In this document: positions 8,713 to 19,206 of the stretch, one piece after another
Numbering within the stretch: the first letter of the stretch is position 1
How the letters are laid out: each line of letters opens with the position of its first letter
Origin: Bradyrhizobium sp. AZCC 1693
GTDB taxonomy: Bacteria; Pseudomonadota; Alphaproteobacteria; Rhizobiales; Xanthobacteraceae
Assembly: GCF_036924745.1 (NCBI RefSeq)
Contig: NZ_JAZHSD010000001.1
Coordinates: 682,001 to 746,000 of the forward strand
DNA: 64,000 nucleotides
Direction: 5' to 3'
Made by a program: the position numbers and the translations under genes
The notes under the pieces: model-generated
Told to the model about the DNA's origin: nothing
The model's input: the letters and a program-made list of their open reading frames with translations, nothing else
The model's database searches: none

Positions 8713-9390
8713 TCAGGCGTTGCGCAGCAGTTCCGCGGCCAGCGCCCGGGTCACCGGCCGGCCGAGCCGCAGCGCCTCGGTATCCAGCAGGTCGACCGCC
8801 TGGCGGGCAGCGGCATAGGAGCGCTCGATCCGGGTGGTGAGATAGCTCACGACCGTTTCGTCGATGCTCAATTGGCGGTCCGCGCAGAATTTGACGATCA
8901 GGCAGCGAAACAGCAAGTCGTCGGGCGGCGATAGCGATACGACGGGTGCTGCGCGCAGCCTTGACCTGAGGTCGCGCAACTCGACCTCGAACGCGACAGG
9001 CGGAACGCGCCCCGTGATCAGGACGAAGGCCTCGTCCTCGCGCGCCAGGTTCAGGAGGTGGAACATCGCGCGCTCGTCGAAATCTGCCGGTCTCAGGTCT
9101 TCAACCACCAGGGCGCCTGTGGCGAGCGCGCCGGGGACGGCTGCGGAGTTAAGCGCGTGTCCTGATATCGAGCGCGCACCGGCCTGTTCAGCCCAGATCG
9201 CGGCGAGATGGCTTTTGCCGGAGCCCTCAGGTCCCACCAGCAGCATCACGCGGTTCGGCCAGTCCGGCCAGCTTTCGATCAGCGAGAGCGCGGCTTCATT
9301 GGCCGGGCCTTCGAGGAAATTGTCGCGGGTCAGGCTTTCCGCATGCGGCAGCGCAAAGGCTAGCTGACGAGGTTGAACGCGGACTGCCAC
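8713..9390 (-). CDS. Hda/DnaA-related AAA+ protein
   Basis: A 225-residue protein related to the ATPase domain of DnaA and to Hda, which in other bacteria promotes DnaA-ATP hydrolysis and limits re-initiation. The N-terminus has the clamp-binding-like motif QLAFALP (about residues 7-13), as in Hda proteins. Walker A is VGPEGSGKSHLAA, and Walker B is weakly conserved (ALVVEDL). I start at GTG 9390, which has GGAG upstream and begins VAVRVQPRQLAF; the longer upstream start is unsupported. It follows the phosphatidyltransferase gene by 38 bp. This gene pair order is common in Bradyrhizobium. Confidence 0.85.
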   Translation of the reverse strand: MAVRVQPRQLAFALPHAESLTRDNFLEGPANEAALSLIESWPDWPNRVMLLVGPEGSGKSHLAAIWAEQAGARSISGHALNSAAVPGALATGALVVEDLRPADFDERAMFHLLNLAREDEAFVLITGRVPPVAFEVELRDLRSRLRAAPVVSLSPPDDLLFRCLIVKFCADRQLSIDETVVSYLTTRIERSYAAARQAVDLLDTEALRLGRPVTRALAAELLRNA

Positions 9391-9428
9391 GCAAATCTCC
9401 GGACGGGATACTACAGCAAATACACGAT

Positions 9429-9971
9429 TTAGCGCGCTTCGATCGTGCTCATGTGCCGCACCCACTCGACGAGATAGAGCGAGACGGAAACCAAAGTAAA
9501 GACCGTAACAAAACCCATCAGGATCACGTCATAGGGCGCCGGCTTGAAATTGAAACCGAGCGAAGCCAGCACCAGCGCCGCGAACGCCACCTGCGCCACC
9601 GTGTTGAGCTTCGATACCATCAGCGGTTTCATCGGGATAGGCTTGTCGAACAGCCATGAGACGATCACGGCCGTGACGATCATGATGTCGCGCGACACTA
9701 CCAGGATGACGAGCCAGCGCGGAACCGCGCCCCAGATGCCAAGCGCCACGAAGATCGAAACCAGCAGCGCCTTGTCGGCGAGCGGGTCGAGCAGGGCGCC
9801 CAACTCGCTCGACATGTTGAACCGCTTGGCCAGAAAGCCGTCGACGGCGTCGCTGACCCCGGCAATGACGAAGATCGCGAACGCGATCTCCATCTGGCTG
9901 GAAACGATCGCCCAGACGATAACCGGCACCAGAATGATGCGGCCCAGCGTAATGATATTCGGAATACTCAA
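9429..9971 (-). CDS. CDP-alcohol phosphatidyltransferase (PgsA-like)
   Basis: A 180-residue integral membrane enzyme with about four to six hydrophobic helices. The family catalytic motif is complete: DAVDGFLAKRFNMSSELG followed by ALLDPLADK, giving the conserved Asp, Gly, Arg/Lys and four-Asp metal site. Such enzymes transfer a phosphatidyl group from CDP-diacylglycerol to an alcohol such as glycerol-3-phosphate. The exact alcohol cannot be read from sequence. The start is TTG at 9971 with GGGAAG upstream. It is divergent from purM with 148 bp between them, and is probably co-transcribed with the Hda-like gene. Confidence 0.88.
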   Translation of the reverse strand: MSIPNIITLGRIILVPVIVWAIVSSQMEIAFAIFVIAGVSDAVDGFLAKRFNMSSELGALLDPLADKALLVSIFVALGIWGAVPRWLVILVVSRDIMIVTAVIVSWLFDKPIPMKPLMVSKLNTVAQVAFAALVLASLGFNFKPAPYDVILMGFVTVFTLVSVSLYLVEWVRHMSTIEAR

Positions 9972-10119
9972 CTCGGTCGCTTCCCGGCTCCCGGCCCAAA
10001 TCCGGCCCCTGGCGGGTTCTGCCGGACCTTATCTACATAGTATATGCGAGAAGCGTTCGCGAGCCATTGCAGGATCGCGGAATTCCTCGTAACCAGCGGT
10101 CATCATACGGAAATTGGGC

Positions 10120-11193
10120 ATGATCGACCGCAAAAACGGGCTGACTTACGCGGATTCGGGCGTCGATATCGATGCGGGCAACCGCCTGGTCGATCTCATT
10201 AAGCCGATGGTCCGCGCCACTGCCCGGGCCGGCGCCGACGCTGAAATCGGCGGATTCGGTGGCCTGTTCGATCTCAAGGCGGCGGGTTTCAAGGATCCCG
10301 TCCTGGTGGCTGCGACCGACGGCGTTGGCACCAAGGTCAAGATCGCGATCGAGACCGGCCTGCACGGCGGCATCGGCATCGACCTGGTGGCGATGTCGGT
10401 CAACGATCTCGTGGTGCAGGGCGCGGAACCGCTGTTCTTCCTCGACTATTTTGCCTGCGGCAAGCTCGACCCCGTGGCGGCCGCAGCCATCGTGGCCGGC
10501 GTCGCCGAGGGCTGCCGGGAATCCGGCTGCGCCCTGATCGGCGGCGAGACCGCCGAAATGCCGGGGCTCTACAAGGACGGTGACTACGACCTCGCGGGCT
10601 TTGCGGTGGGAGCCGCCGAGCGCGGCACGCTGCTGCCGAGCGGGGATATCGCCGTGGGCGACGCGGTGATCGGATTGGCCTCATCGGGCGTTCACTCCAA
10701 CGGCTTCTCGCTGGTCCGCAAGATCGTGGCGCAATCGCGCGTCGCCTTCGACGCACCGGCGCCGTTCTCGCCGGTGATGACGCTCGGCGGCGCGCTGCTG
10801 GCGCCAACGCGGCTCTATGTGAAATCCTGCCTGCGCGCGATCCGCGAAACCGGGGCCATCAAGGGCCTCGCGCACATCACCGGCGGCGGCTTCACCGACA
10901 ACATCCCGCGCGTGCTGCCAAAGCATCTCGGCGTCGGCATCGATCTGGCCCGGCTGCCGGTGCTGCCGGTGTTCAAATGGCTGGCGGCGCAGGGCGGCAT
11001 CGCGGAACTCGAATTGTTGCGCACCTTCAACTGCGGCATCGGCATGATCGCCATCGTCAAGCGGGATGCGATCGAGCAGGTGACGGAAGTTTTGACCGCA
11101 AGCGGCGAGACCGTCGCCCTGCTCGGCGAGGTGATCCCGGCTGCGGGTGAACATCGCGTGGTCTACAACGGTCACCTTGATCTCGCGCAATGA
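10120..11193 (+). CDS. purM: phosphoribosylformylglycinamidine cyclo-ligase
   Basis: A 357-residue AIR synthetase, the fifth step of de novo purine synthesis: FGAM plus ATP gives aminoimidazole ribotide. Hallmarks are [18 protein letters not shown] at the start, the nucleotide and metal segment [14 protein letters not shown] (near residue 65), GGETAEMPG (near 145) and [13 protein letters not shown] (near 190). ATG 10120 fits the usual N-terminus better than TTG 10114. Its stop overlaps the purN start as ATGA, so the two are translationally coupled. Confidence 0.96.
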   Translation: MIDRKNGLTYADSGVDIDAGNRLVDLIKPMVRATARAGADAEIGGFGGLFDLKAAGFKDPVLVAATDGVGTKVKIAIETGLHGGIGIDLVAMSVNDLVVQGAEPLFFLDYFACGKLDPVAAAAIVAGVAEGCRESGCALIGGETAEMPGLYKDGDYDLAGFAVGAAERGTLLPSGDIAVGDAVIGLASSGVHSNGFSLVRKIVAQSRVAFDAPAPFSPVMTLGGALLAPTRLYVKSCLRAIRETGAIKGLAHITGGGFTDNIPRVLPKHLGVGIDLARLPVLPVFKWLAAQGGIAELELLRTFNCGIGMIAIVKRDAIEQVTEVLTASGETVALLGEVIPAAGEHRVVYNGHLDLAQ

Positions 11194-11843
11194 AGCGCCG
11201 TGTCGCCATCCTGATTTCCGGGCGCGGCTCGAACATGGCCGCGCTGATCGATGCGGCGAAGGCTGCGGATTTTCCGGCCGAGATCGTCGCTGTCATTTCC
11301 AACCGGGCCGATGCGGCTGGGCTCGCGAAGGCAGCCGCGAGCGGCATTGCGACGACGGTCATCGAGAGCAAGCCGTTCGGCAAGGATCGCGCCGGCTTCG
11401 AAGCTGTCCTGCAGCGCGCGCTGGAGGAAAAGAAGGTCGAGCTGATCTGCCTCGGCGGGTTCATGCGGCTGTTCAGCGCCGATTTCGTGCAGCGCTGGTA
11501 CGGCAAGATGCTCAACATCCATCCCTCGCTGCTGCCGTCCTTTCCCGGCCTCGATCCACACGGCCAGGCGCTGCAGGCCGGGGTCAAGATCTCGGGCGCG
11601 ACCGTGCATTTTGTGATCCCCGAAACCGACGCCGGCCCGATCATCATGCAAGGCGCGGTCACGGTGGCCGACGGCGATACCGCCGAGACGCTGTCGCAGC
11701 GCATTCTCGGCATCGAGCATCGCATCTACCCCGAGGCGCTGCGTTTGCTTGCAAGCGGCAAGCTTCGCCTCGAAGGCGACATCTGCAAGGTCGCCGGCAG
11801 CGCCGACCGCGACGGCACCCTGATTTCGCCGCGGACGATCTGA
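11190..11843 (+). CDS. purN: phosphoribosylglycinamide formyltransferase
   Basis: A 217-residue GAR transformylase that uses 10-formyltetrahydrofolate in purine synthesis. The N-terminal phosphate loop is [11 protein letters not shown], the catalytic region contains [14 protein letters not shown], and [12 protein letters not shown] carries the conserved Asn and His. [14 protein letters not shown] holds the catalytic Asp. It overlaps purM by four bases, the standard alphaproteobacterial arrangement. Confidence 0.95.
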   Translation: MKRRVAILISGRGSNMAALIDAAKAADFPAEIVAVISNRADAAGLAKAAASGIATTVIESKPFGKDRAGFEAVLQRALEEKKVELICLGGFMRLFSADFVQRWYGKMLNIHPSLLPSFPGLDPHGQALQAGVKISGATVHFVIPETDAGPIIMQGAVTVADGDTAETLSQRILGIEHRIYPEALRLLASGKLRLEGDICKVAGSADRDGTLISPRTI

Positions 11844-11907
11844 TATTATCTGCCGGTGCGCGCGAACGAGCGCGATAGCCGCGCTCCGTAAAATCTATCG
11901 AGGTTCC

Positions 11908-12639
11908 ATGATCACGCTCTATAGCTCCGGGCCGAATTTCGGCCTTCCCGACGCAAGCCCGTTCGTGACCAAGGCCGAGACCTTGTTGCGGATGTCGAAA
12001 CTGCCGTTCGAAAAGTCGCTGATGAGCTTTTCGAAGGCTCCCAAGGGCAAGATTCCCTACATCGAGGACGACGGCCAGTTGCTCGGCGACTCCACGCTGA
12101 TCCGCTGGCACCTCGAGAAGAAATACGGCATCGATTTCGACCAGGGCCTCACCGCCGAGCAGCTCGCCATCGCCTGGGCGTTCGAGAAGATGGCGGAGGA
12201 CAATCTGTACTGGGCCAGCGTGTACTTCCGCTGGATGATCGATGCCAATTTCCGCAAAGGACCGGTCAATTTCTTCAAGGGCGTGCCTGCCCCGGTCCGG
12301 CCCGTCGTGGTCTCGATGATCCGCCGCCGCCTGCGCAAGACCTTGCACGGGCAGGGGATTGGTCGTCACTCCGCCGACGAGATCACCGCGATTGGAATCC
12401 GCTCGATCGATGCGATGGCGGCCTATCTCGGCGACAAGCCGTTCTTCATGGGCAGCGCCCCCGTCGGCATCGATGCGACGATGTTTGCCTTCGCGGTCAG
12501 TGCGATTTGTCCGCTGTTCGAGTCGGATTTGCAGCGGGCGGCCGCAAGCCATGACAATTTGCGGCGGTATGTCGGTCGGATGACCGCGCGATTCTATCCG
12601 GAACTCAGCGAGATCGCGGGCTGCCAAGCCGCGGCCTGA
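11908..12639 (+). CDS. glutathione S-transferase-like protein
   Basis: A 243-residue protein with an N-terminal thioredoxin-like GST domain (MITLYSSGPNFGLPDASPF, then KIPYIEDDG as the cis-Pro glutathione-binding strand and GDSTLIRWHLE) and an all-helical C-terminal domain ending in FYPELSEI. The pattern resembles the Fax/metaxin-like GST branch, whose substrates are poorly known. No signal peptide is seen. It follows purN by 64 bp on the same strand but probably has an independent metabolic role. Confidence 0.8.
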   Translation: MITLYSSGPNFGLPDASPFVTKAETLLRMSKLPFEKSLMSFSKAPKGKIPYIEDDGQLLGDSTLIRWHLEKKYGIDFDQGLTAEQLAIAWAFEKMAEDNLYWASVYFRWMIDANFRKGPVNFFKGVPAPVRPVVVSMIRRRLRKTLHGQGIGRHSADEITAIGIRSIDAMAAYLGDKPFFMGSAPVGIDATMFAFAVSAICPLFESDLQRAAASHDNLRRYVGRMTARFYPELSEIAGCQAAA

Positions 12640-12843
12640 CTGCCGGTGTGGGCGTTCGCAAGGTTTCGGCGGGTGCCGGAAACGTCGTGCGGTGTCACGC
12701 GAGCTGTGGCAGCCGAACAACAATGACGCGTATTCGGCAGAATGCCGAGGGGCTAACCGATTGACCCTTCGGGCGAACTGGGGACAATCACTCGGGTTGA
12801 TCGGGATTTGTGCATTTTTCGGGCCGCGCTTTTGCCTTTGGGA

Positions 12844-13994
12844 ATGGATTGCATGCGCTGCTCACCGCGGCCTTCGCGAGCACGAAAAATCGGGACCGGT
12901 CACGCGCTCGCGCGGGTGGTCGCGATTGCGCTTGTTCTCGTCGGCATCATGCCTTCCGCGCAGGCGCAATCGCCGACGCCGACGCCCACTCCGACACCCA
13001 CACCCCTTCACCGACGCCTAGTCCGACCCCGACGGTGATTAATTCGACGATGTCGTCGGGCGCGGCGGTGACCAATCTCGGCAGCAATTTCCTGGAACGG
13101 CTGGGCAACCAGTCGAGCAACGGCTTCAACCGCCTGCAGCGGACCAATCCCGGCGGCGGCGGTGCCTCCGAAAGCACGGAAGCGCCGCGCTACCGGACCT
13201 GGTTCGAAGGCTACGGGAACTACACGAAAAACGGCGCGGTCGGCGATTTCGTCGGCGACACCAGAAAGATCTGGGGCGGTGTGGCCGGGATCGGCGCGCG
13301 GGTGGCGCCGGGCATCAATATCGGCTTTTCCGTCGACCAGAGCCGCTCCGCGATCGATATTCCGCTGGCATTGCAATCGGCGACGATCGACCTGACCCAG
13401 ATCGGTTTCACGGCCTCTGTCGACAGCGGGCCGTGGACCTGGGCGAGCGCGGTGGTGCACGGTTTCGGCAACATCAATTCGCGCCGCGACACGGGGCTTG
13501 GAATTGCGACCGCCGGATACAGCGCGAAGCTCGACGGCGTCCTGAGCGAGATCAGCTATTACTGGACCAGGGACCAGGGCCGCATCGTGCCCAAGGCCGC
13601 GTTCGAGTATGTCCGCGCCCAGACCGGCTCGCTGCAGGAGATCGGCGGCCTCGACCCCGTGACGGCGACCGGCGCCACCGTGCAGCGCGGGCGTCTCTTG
13701 ATCGGCGCGGAGCTCGGTCACTACTGGATATTCGACGGCAAGATTTTCGACCTGTCGGGCTACGGCAAGTTCGTCGACAATGTCGTGCAGAATTTCTCCG
13801 ACATCACCGTCAGCCAAGGCGTGCAGAGCATTACGTTCCAGGGGATCGGCGAAAGCCGGTACGGCGCCGACGCCGGCGCCTCGGCGTCGCTGAGCCTGAC
13901 CAACACCGCGCGGCTCTACCTCAACTACGACGCCAAACTCCGCGCCGCGATGCAGTCGCACCAGGGTACGCTGGGGCTGGAGTTGAAGTGGTAG
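12844..13994 (+). pseudogene. outer-membrane autotransporter-barrel protein, frameshifted in a PT repeat
   Basis: The first part (ATG 12844 or 12853) encodes a signal peptide, VVAIALVLVGIMPSAQAQ, and a Pro-Thr repeat. At the CCCC around 13003-13006 the reading frame breaks. The continuation, SPTPSPTPTVINSTMSSG, and a full beta-barrel of about 270 residues ending GLELKW lie in the next frame, with their stop at 13992-13994. The C-terminal aromatic residue and the alternating strands fit an autotransporter or porin-like barrel. There is no sizeable passenger, only the PT linker and an Asn/Gly-rich segment. One extra base in the PT tract restores the whole protein. This could be decay, slippage or sequence error. 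Confidence 0.7.
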
Positions 13995-14006
13995 TTCGCT
14001 CCCTCG

Positions 14007-14022
14007 CCCCGCTCTTGCGGGG
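14007..14022. terminator. GC-rich hairpin between convergent genes
   Basis: CCCCGC-TCTT-GCGGGG forms a 6-bp stem with a four-base loop, flanked by further complementary CTC and GAG bases. It lies between the barrel gene stop and the convergent rnd stop at 14038. The motif resembles a widespread short rhizobial intergenic repeat and could stop transcription from either side. Confidence 0.4.
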
Positions 14023-14037
14023 AGAGGTGAGTCCGCC

Positions 14038-15186
14038 CTAAGCCCGGTCGACTCTCACGACGCGGCCTTTTTCGATCGCGAGCGCCAGCCTGCCGTGTTT
14101 CAGCGCCAGCGCCGCTTCGCCGAACAATTCCCGCCGCCAGCCGTGGAGGGCGGCGACGTCGGCCTGGTCGTCGGCGGCGATCTGGTCGAGGTCGTCGACG
14201 GTGGCGATCACCTTGCTGGCGACGGCGTGCCGCTCCGACGTCATCCGCAGCAGCACTTTCAGGAGTTCGACGGTCGCGGCGCCATTCGAATTGCCGCGCG
14301 GCTTTTCGATCTTCGGCAGCGTGGCGTGGTCGCGGGCGAGGCCGCGCTGGACGGCGGCGATGATATCAGCGCCCCATTTGGAGCGGTCAAAACCCTTCGG
14401 CAGGGAGCGCAGATTGGCGAGACGCTCCAGCGAGGTCGGCGCGTGGGTGGCGATGTCGCCGACCGCATCGTCCTTCAGCACGCGCGAGCGTGGCACGTCG
14501 CGGCTTTGCGCTTCCTGCTCGCGCCAGGCCGCGACTTCCATCAGCACCGCGAGCTCCTTCGGCTTGCGCACGCGCGTCTTAAGCCGCTCCCAGGCGCGCT
14601 CAGGGTGGAAATCGTAGGTCCTGGGTGAGGTCAGGACTTCCATCTCCTCGCTGACCCAGTCGCTGCGGCCGCGCTTCTTCAGGTCGGCGTCCAGCGCTGC
14701 AAAGACGTCGCGCAGATGGGTGACGTCGGAGACCGCGTAATGCATCTGCTCCGGCGTCAGCGGCCGGCGCGACCAGTCGGTGAAGCGGTGGGTCTTGTCC
14801 GGCCGGTGGCCGGTGACGCGCTCGACGAGCTGGTCATAGGCGATGCTGTCACCATAACCCAGCACCATCGCTGCGACCTGCGTATCGAAGATCGGGTGTG
14901 GAATGGTGCCGGACTGGTGCCAGACGATTTCAATGTCCTGGCGGGCGGCGTGAAACACCTTCAGCACCGCCTCGTTGCCCATCAGGTCGAAGAACGGCTT
15001 GAGGTCGATGCCGGGCGCCAGCGTGTCGATCACGACGGCTTCCTCCGCGCTCGCCATCTGCACGACGCAGAGCAGGGGGTAGTAGGTCGTCTCCCGCAGG
15101 AACTCGGTATCGACGGTGATGACCTTGTGCTGGGCGAGCCGGGAGCAGGCGGCAGCCAGGTCGGAAGTGGTGGTAATCAGATCCAT
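14038..15186 (-). CDS. rnd: ribonuclease D
   Basis: A 382-residue 3'-5' exoribonuclease involved in tRNA 3' maturation. The DEDDy exonuclease motifs are visible: Exo [14 protein letters not shown] (about residues 25-37), Exo [13 protein letters not shown] with [11 protein letters not shown], and Exo [13 protein letters not shown] with the Tyr and Asp. An HRDC domain follows (about residues 205-290, including [18 protein letters not shown]). I choose ATG 15186, which begins [14 protein letters not shown]; the longer upstream frame is not conserved in character. Confidence 0.93.
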   Translation of the reverse strand: MDLITTTSDLAAACSRLAQHKVITVDTEFLRETTYYPLLCVVQMASAEEAVVIDTLAPGIDLKPFFDLMGNEAVLKVFHAARQDIEIVWHQSGTIPHPIFDTQVAAMVLGYGDSIAYDQLVERVTGHRPDKTHRFTDWSRRPLTPEQMHYAVSDVTHLRDVFAALDADLKKRGRSDWVSEEMEVLTSPRTYDFHPERAWERLKTRVRKPKELAVLMEVAAWREQEAQSRDVPRSRVLKDDAVGDIATHAPTSLERLANLRSLPKGFDRSKWGADIIAAVQRGLARDHATLPKIEKPRGNSNGAATVELLKVLLRMTSERHAVASKVIATVDDLDQIAADDQADVAALHGWRRELFGEAALALKHGRLALAIEKGRVVRVDRA

Positions 15187-15322
15187 GAACAGTCCATGAC
15201 GCGTCGGACAGGCGTTCTGCCGAAACCGCTGATATGTCAAGGGTGTTGGGCGGGATTTGAGCCCTGCATTTGAGCCTGAGCACGGCTTTTTTGCGTCGTT
15301 TGGCGGGCCGAGTACCCGGGAT

Positions 15323-15424
15323 GTCATCGCCCGGCTTGACCGGGCGACCCGGTATTCCAGAGGCGATGGTGATTATCGAGAGGCTGCGGCGTACTGGATA
15401 CCCGCTTTTCGCGGGTACGACGGC
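15323..15424. repeat. palindromic intergenic repeat (type A)
   Basis: About 100 bp starting GTCATCGCCCGGCTTGACCG and ending in a CCCGCTTTTCGCGGG hairpin followed by TACGACGG. It holds two inner palindromes (CGCCCGGC..GACCGGGCG and CCCGC..GCGGG). Elements of this form occur in many copies between genes in Bradyrhizobium and relatives. It sits in the 253-bp gap upstream of rnd. Confidence 0.65.
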
Positions 15425-15439
15425 TGCCCCGAAAACTGA

Positions 15440-15550
15440 TCATTCGTACCGGACGCGCCGCGACCGTCGACGGCCCGACGGGATCGCGAGCACGGCGAGA
15501 CAGAGCCCAATCATCACCATTCCCATGAATTCGAAGGCAAAGGCGTCCAC
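15440..15550 (-). CDS. 36-residue predicted membrane micro-protein
   Basis: GTG at 15550 has GGGGGAG about six bases upstream and opens a peptide, VDAFAFEFMGMVMIGLCLAV then LAIPS, with one transmembrane helix and a strongly basic tail (GRRRSRRVRYE). The good ribosome site and the helix-plus-basic-tail design argue for a real small inner-membrane protein. The family is unknown to me. Confidence 0.45.
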   Translation of the reverse strand: MDAFAFEFMGMVMIGLCLAVLAIPSGRRRSRRVRYE

Positions 15551-15752
15551 GGCAATTCTCCCCCAAATAAACCGATAGAATTGTTGGGAGCGCGTTGACC
15601 GTTTCTTAATTTGTGGAACCTGGCGCGATGCGCGTGCGCGGATGGTGGACGGGCGCTTAAGGAGTTCGGTTAACGGAGACGGGTCGGCGCTCGAGGGAGC
15701 GCCGCAAATCTTGCACGCTGCTCTATCAGGCTGCCTTCGTGCGGATCGGTGT

Positions 15753-17225
15753 TCATGTCCCGCAGAACGTCCGCAGCACGCGCTGATCGGGGAGCGGCGG
15801 CTCTGTGTAAGCCGCGAACTCCGGCTGATCCTCGTATGGTTTCGACAGCACCGTCAGCAATTCCTCGAAGGGCGCGTAGTCGTCATTCACGGCCGCCGCG
15901 ATCACGGCTTCGACGCGGTGGTTGCGCGGGATGAAGGCTGGATTGACCGCGCGCATCGCGGCCTGCCGTTCGGCTGATGATTGCGGCTCGTCGGCGATAC
16001 GCTTTCGCCAGCGTGTGGCCCATTCGTCATAAGCTGCGGGATCGGTAAACTGATCCCTGACCTTGTTGTCGGCGCCATCTCCGGCGGCGTCGGAAAGGCG
16101 GCGGAAGGTCAAGGTAAAGTCGGCCTGGTTCTTCGCCATGGCGTCGAGCAGATCCTGCACCAGCGCTTCGTCGCCGTCGCGGGCGGTGAACAGGCCGATC
16201 TTCTTGCGCAATCCGGCCTGATAGGCGGCGGTGAATTTTTCGGCGAATTCGCCGAGGATGAATTGCGCCTGTTCGATCGCCTTTTCCTGTTCATCGGCGA
16301 ACAGCGGCAGCAGGCATTCGGCGAGCCGCGTCAGGTTCCACAGCGCGATGCGCGGCTGGTTGGCGTAGGCGTAGCGGCCCAGCTCGTCGATCGAAGAAAA
16401 CACCTGCGCGGGGTTGTATTCGTCCATGAAGGCGCAGGGGCCGTAGTCGATGGTCTCGCCTGATATCGAGGTGTTGTCGGTGTTCATCACGCCATGGATG
16501 AAGCCGACCAGCAGCCAGCGCGCGACCAGATCGGCTTGCCGCGCGACGACGCCTTCGAGCAGCGCGTGATAGGGGCGCTCGGCGTTGGCGATATCTGGGT
16601 AGTGTCTGGCGATGACATGGTCGGCGAGCTGGCGCACGCCGTCGGTGTCGCCGCGCGCGGCAAAGAACTGGAAGGTGCCGACGCGAACATGGCTTGCGGC
16701 GACGCGGGTGAGCACGGCGCCAGGCAGCATGGTCTCGCGCATCACGTTCTCGCCCGAGGTGACGGCGGCGAGCGAGCGGGTGGTGGGGATGCCCAATGCA
16801 AACATCGCCTCGCTGACGATATATTCCCGCAAGACCGGGCCGAGCGCGGCGCGGCCGTCGCCCCGGCGCGAGAATGGCGTTGGTCCCGACCCCTTGAGCT
16901 GGATGTCGCGGCGGACGCCGTCCTTGTCGATGACTTCGCCGAGCAGGATGGCGCGGCCGTCGCCGAGCTGGGGCACGAACTGGCCGAACTGGTGGCCCGC
17001 ATAGGCCATGGCGATCGGGTCGGCGCCGTCGGGGATGCGCTTTCCGGCGAGGATTTCGGCCCCTTCCGGGCTATCCAGAACATCGGGATCGAGGCCGAGG
17101 TGGATGGCCAGGGCCCGGTTCAGCTTGATCAGCCGCGGGGCAGCGACGGGCGTCGGGGCCACCCGGGCGAAAAAGTTTGCCGGCAGGGCCGAATAGGTGT
17201 TCTGGAATGGGAAATGGATGGTCAT
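15753..17225 (-). CDS. selO: protein adenylyltransferase SelO (YdiU)
   Basis: A 490-residue pseudokinase-fold enzyme. SelO transfers AMP to Ser, Thr or Tyr of proteins and is linked to redox homeostasis. The N-terminal part has YAGHQFGQFVPQLGDGRAIL, the family signature; LKGSGPTPFSRRGDGRAAL follows and HGVMNTDNTSISGETIDYG (near residue 240) carries the catalytic segment. The C-terminus ends TFCGT, with Cys where eukaryotic SelO has selenocysteine. ATG 17225 gives the standard N-terminus. It is divergent from aspS with 192 bp between them. Confidence 0.93.
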   Translation of the reverse strand: MTIHFPFQNTYSALPANFFARVAPTPVAAPRLIKLNRALAIHLGLDPDVLDSPEGAEILAGKRIPDGADPIAMAYAGHQFGQFVPQLGDGRAILLGEVIDKDGVRRDIQLKGSGPTPFSRRGDGRAALGPVLREYIVSEAMFALGIPTTRSLAAVTSGENVMRETMLPGAVLTRVAASHVRVGTFQFFAARGDTDGVRQLADHVIARHYPDIANAERPYHALLEGVVARQADLVARWLLVGFIHGVMNTDNTSISGETIDYGPCAFMDEYNPAQVFSSIDELGRYAYANQPRIALWNLTRLAECLLPLFADEQEKAIEQAQFILGEFAEKFTAAYQAGLRKKIGLFTARDGDEALVQDLLDAMAKNQADFTLTFRRLSDAAGDGADNKVRDQFTDPAAYDEWATRWRKRIADEPQSSAERQAAMRAVNPAFIPRNHRVEAVIAAAVNDDYAPFEELLTVLSKPYEDQPEFAAYTEPPLPDQRVLRTFCGT

Positions 17226-17417
17226 GACCCAAAGATAGGCGCGGGCACGGAATAGGCAAACGGTTGGGGCCGGTGCGGGCGGAAATCTCGCGTTTCGAGC
17301 GCAAAACAGGCCCCGCCATTGGTTGCCGCCCTCGGCTACGTCGGGTAAACCCTCCGCACTTCGCGCGGGCTTTGGCCCCCGATTCTGTCCTCCGACATCT
17401 GTTTTTTTGGAACTTCC

Positions 17418-19193
17418 ATGCATCGCTACCGGTCACACACATGCGGCGCGCTCCGCGACAGCGACATCGGCCAGACCGCCCGTCTTTCCGGCTGGTGCCA
17501 TCGAATCCGCGACCATGGCGGCGTGCTGTTCATCGATCTGCGCGACCATTACGGCATCACGCAATGCGTGGCGGATCCGGATTCGCCGGCGTTCAAGGAA
17601 GTGGAAAAGTTCCGCTCGGAATGGGTGGTGCGGATCGACGGCAAGGTGCGCCGGCGCCCCGAGGGCACCGACAATCCGGAACTGCCGACCGGCATGGTCG
17701 AAGTCTATGTCAGCGAGATCGAGGTGCTCGGGCCTGCGGCCGAGCTGCCGCTGCCGGTGTTCGGCGAGCAGGAATATCCTGAAGACATCAGGCTTAAGTA
17801 CCGCTTCCTCGACCTGCGTCGCGAGAAGCTGCACCAGAACATCATGACCCGCGGCGCCATTGTCGACTCCATGCGCAAGCGGATGAAGGAGCAGGGCTTC
17901 TTCGAGTTCCAGACCCCGATCCTGACGGCGTCCTCGCCGGAAGGGGCTCGCGACTTCCTGGTGCCGTCACGTATTCATCCCGGAAAATTCTACGCGCTGC
18001 CGCAGGCGCCGCAGCAGTACAAGCAGCTGCTGATGATGTCGGGCTTCGACCGCTACTTCCAGATCGCGCCATGCTTCCGCGACGAGGACCCGCGCGCCGA
18101 CCGCCTGCCGGGCGAGTTTTATCAGCTCGACGTCGAGATGAGCTTTGTCACGCAGGACGACGTGTTCGCGGCGATGGAGCCTGTTGTCACCGGCGTCTTC
18201 GAGGAGTTTGCCAAGGGCAAGCCGGTCACCAAATCATGGCCGCGGATTCCCTTTGCGGAAGCCTTACGCAAATACGGCACCGACAAGCCGGACCTACGCA
18301 ACCCGATTCTGATGCAGGACGTCTCCGAGCACTTTCGAGGCTCCGGCTTCAAGGTGTTCGCCCGGATGCTGGAAGACCCCAAGAACCGGGTATGGGCGAT
18401 CCCCGGACCCACCGGCGGCTCGCGCGCCTTCTGCGACCGCATGAACTCTTGGGCGCAGGGCGAAGGCCAGCCTGGCCTCGGCTACATCATGTGGCGCGAG
18501 GGCGGCGAGGGTGCTGGACCGCTCGCCAACAACATCGGCGCGGAGCGGACGGCCGCGATCCGTGCGCAGCTCGACATGAAGGAGGGCGATGCCGCGTTCT
18601 TCGTCGCCGGCGATCCCGACAAGTTCTGGAAGTTTTCTGGTCTCGCCCGCACCAAGGTGGCTGAGGAACTGAACCTGATCGACAAGGATCGGTTCGAACT
18701 CGCCTGGATCGTCGACTTCCCGATGTACGAGTACAACGAGGAAGACAAGAAGGTCGACTTCTCGCACAACCCGTTCTCGATGCCGCAGGGCGGCCTCGAT
18801 GCGCTCAAGGGGCAGGACCCGCTGACCATCAAGGCGTTCCAGTATGACATCACCTGCAACGGCTACGAGATCGCGTCCGGCGGCATCCGCAACCACCGCC
18901 CCGAGGCGATGGTGAAGGCGTTCGAGATCGCGGGCTATGGCGAGAAGGATGTCGTCGAGCGTTTCGGCGGCATGTACCGCGCGTTTCAGTACGGCGCCCC
19001 GCCGCATGGCGGCATGGCGGCCGGCGTCGACCGCATCGTGATGCTGCTCTGCGGCACTACGAATTTGCGCGAAATCTCGCTGTTCCCGATGAACCAGCAG
19101 GCCGTCGACCTGCTGATGGGCGCGCCATCGGAGGTCACCACCAAGCAGCTCCGTGAGCTCCATATCCGGCTCAATCTGCCGGACAAGACATAG
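17418..19193 (+). CDS. aspS: aspartyl-tRNA synthetase
   Basis: A 591-residue class II synthetase. It has an N-terminal OB-fold anticodon domain (about residues 1-110), the catalytic domain with motif 2 [19 protein letters not shown] and motif 3 [13 protein letters not shown], and the bacterial GAD insertion (about residues 290-410). Many alphaproteobacteria lack AsnRS and use a relaxed AspRS plus GatCAB to make Asn-tRNA; whether that holds here cannot be seen. The protein ends [12 protein letters not shown] diverged copy of this 3' end lies before maeB at 21302. Confidence 0.96.
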   Translation: MHRYRSHTCGALRDSDIGQTARLSGWCHRIRDHGGVLFIDLRDHYGITQCVADPDSPAFKEVEKFRSEWVVRIDGKVRRRPEGTDNPELPTGMVEVYVSEIEVLGPAAELPLPVFGEQEYPEDIRLKYRFLDLRREKLHQNIMTRGAIVDSMRKRMKEQGFFEFQTPILTASSPEGARDFLVPSRIHPGKFYALPQAPQQYKQLLMMSGFDRYFQIAPCFRDEDPRADRLPGEFYQLDVEMSFVTQDDVFAAMEPVVTGVFEEFAKGKPVTKSWPRIPFAEALRKYGTDKPDLRNPILMQDVSEHFRGSGFKVFARMLEDPKNRVWAIPGPTGGSRAFCDRMNSWAQGEGQPGLGYIMWREGGEGAGPLANNIGAERTAAIRAQLDMKEGDAAFFVAGDPDKFWKFSGLARTKVAEELNLIDKDRFELAWIVDFPMYEYNEEDKKVDFSHNPFSMPQGGLDALKGQDPLTIKAFQYDITCNGYEIASGGIRNHRPEAMVKAFEIAGYGEKDVVERFGGMYRAFQYGAPPHGGMAAGVDRIVMLLCGTTNLREISLFPMNQQAVDLLMGAPSEVTTKQLRELHIRLNLPDKT

Positions 19194-19206
19194 GGTTTGG
19201 GCCAAC

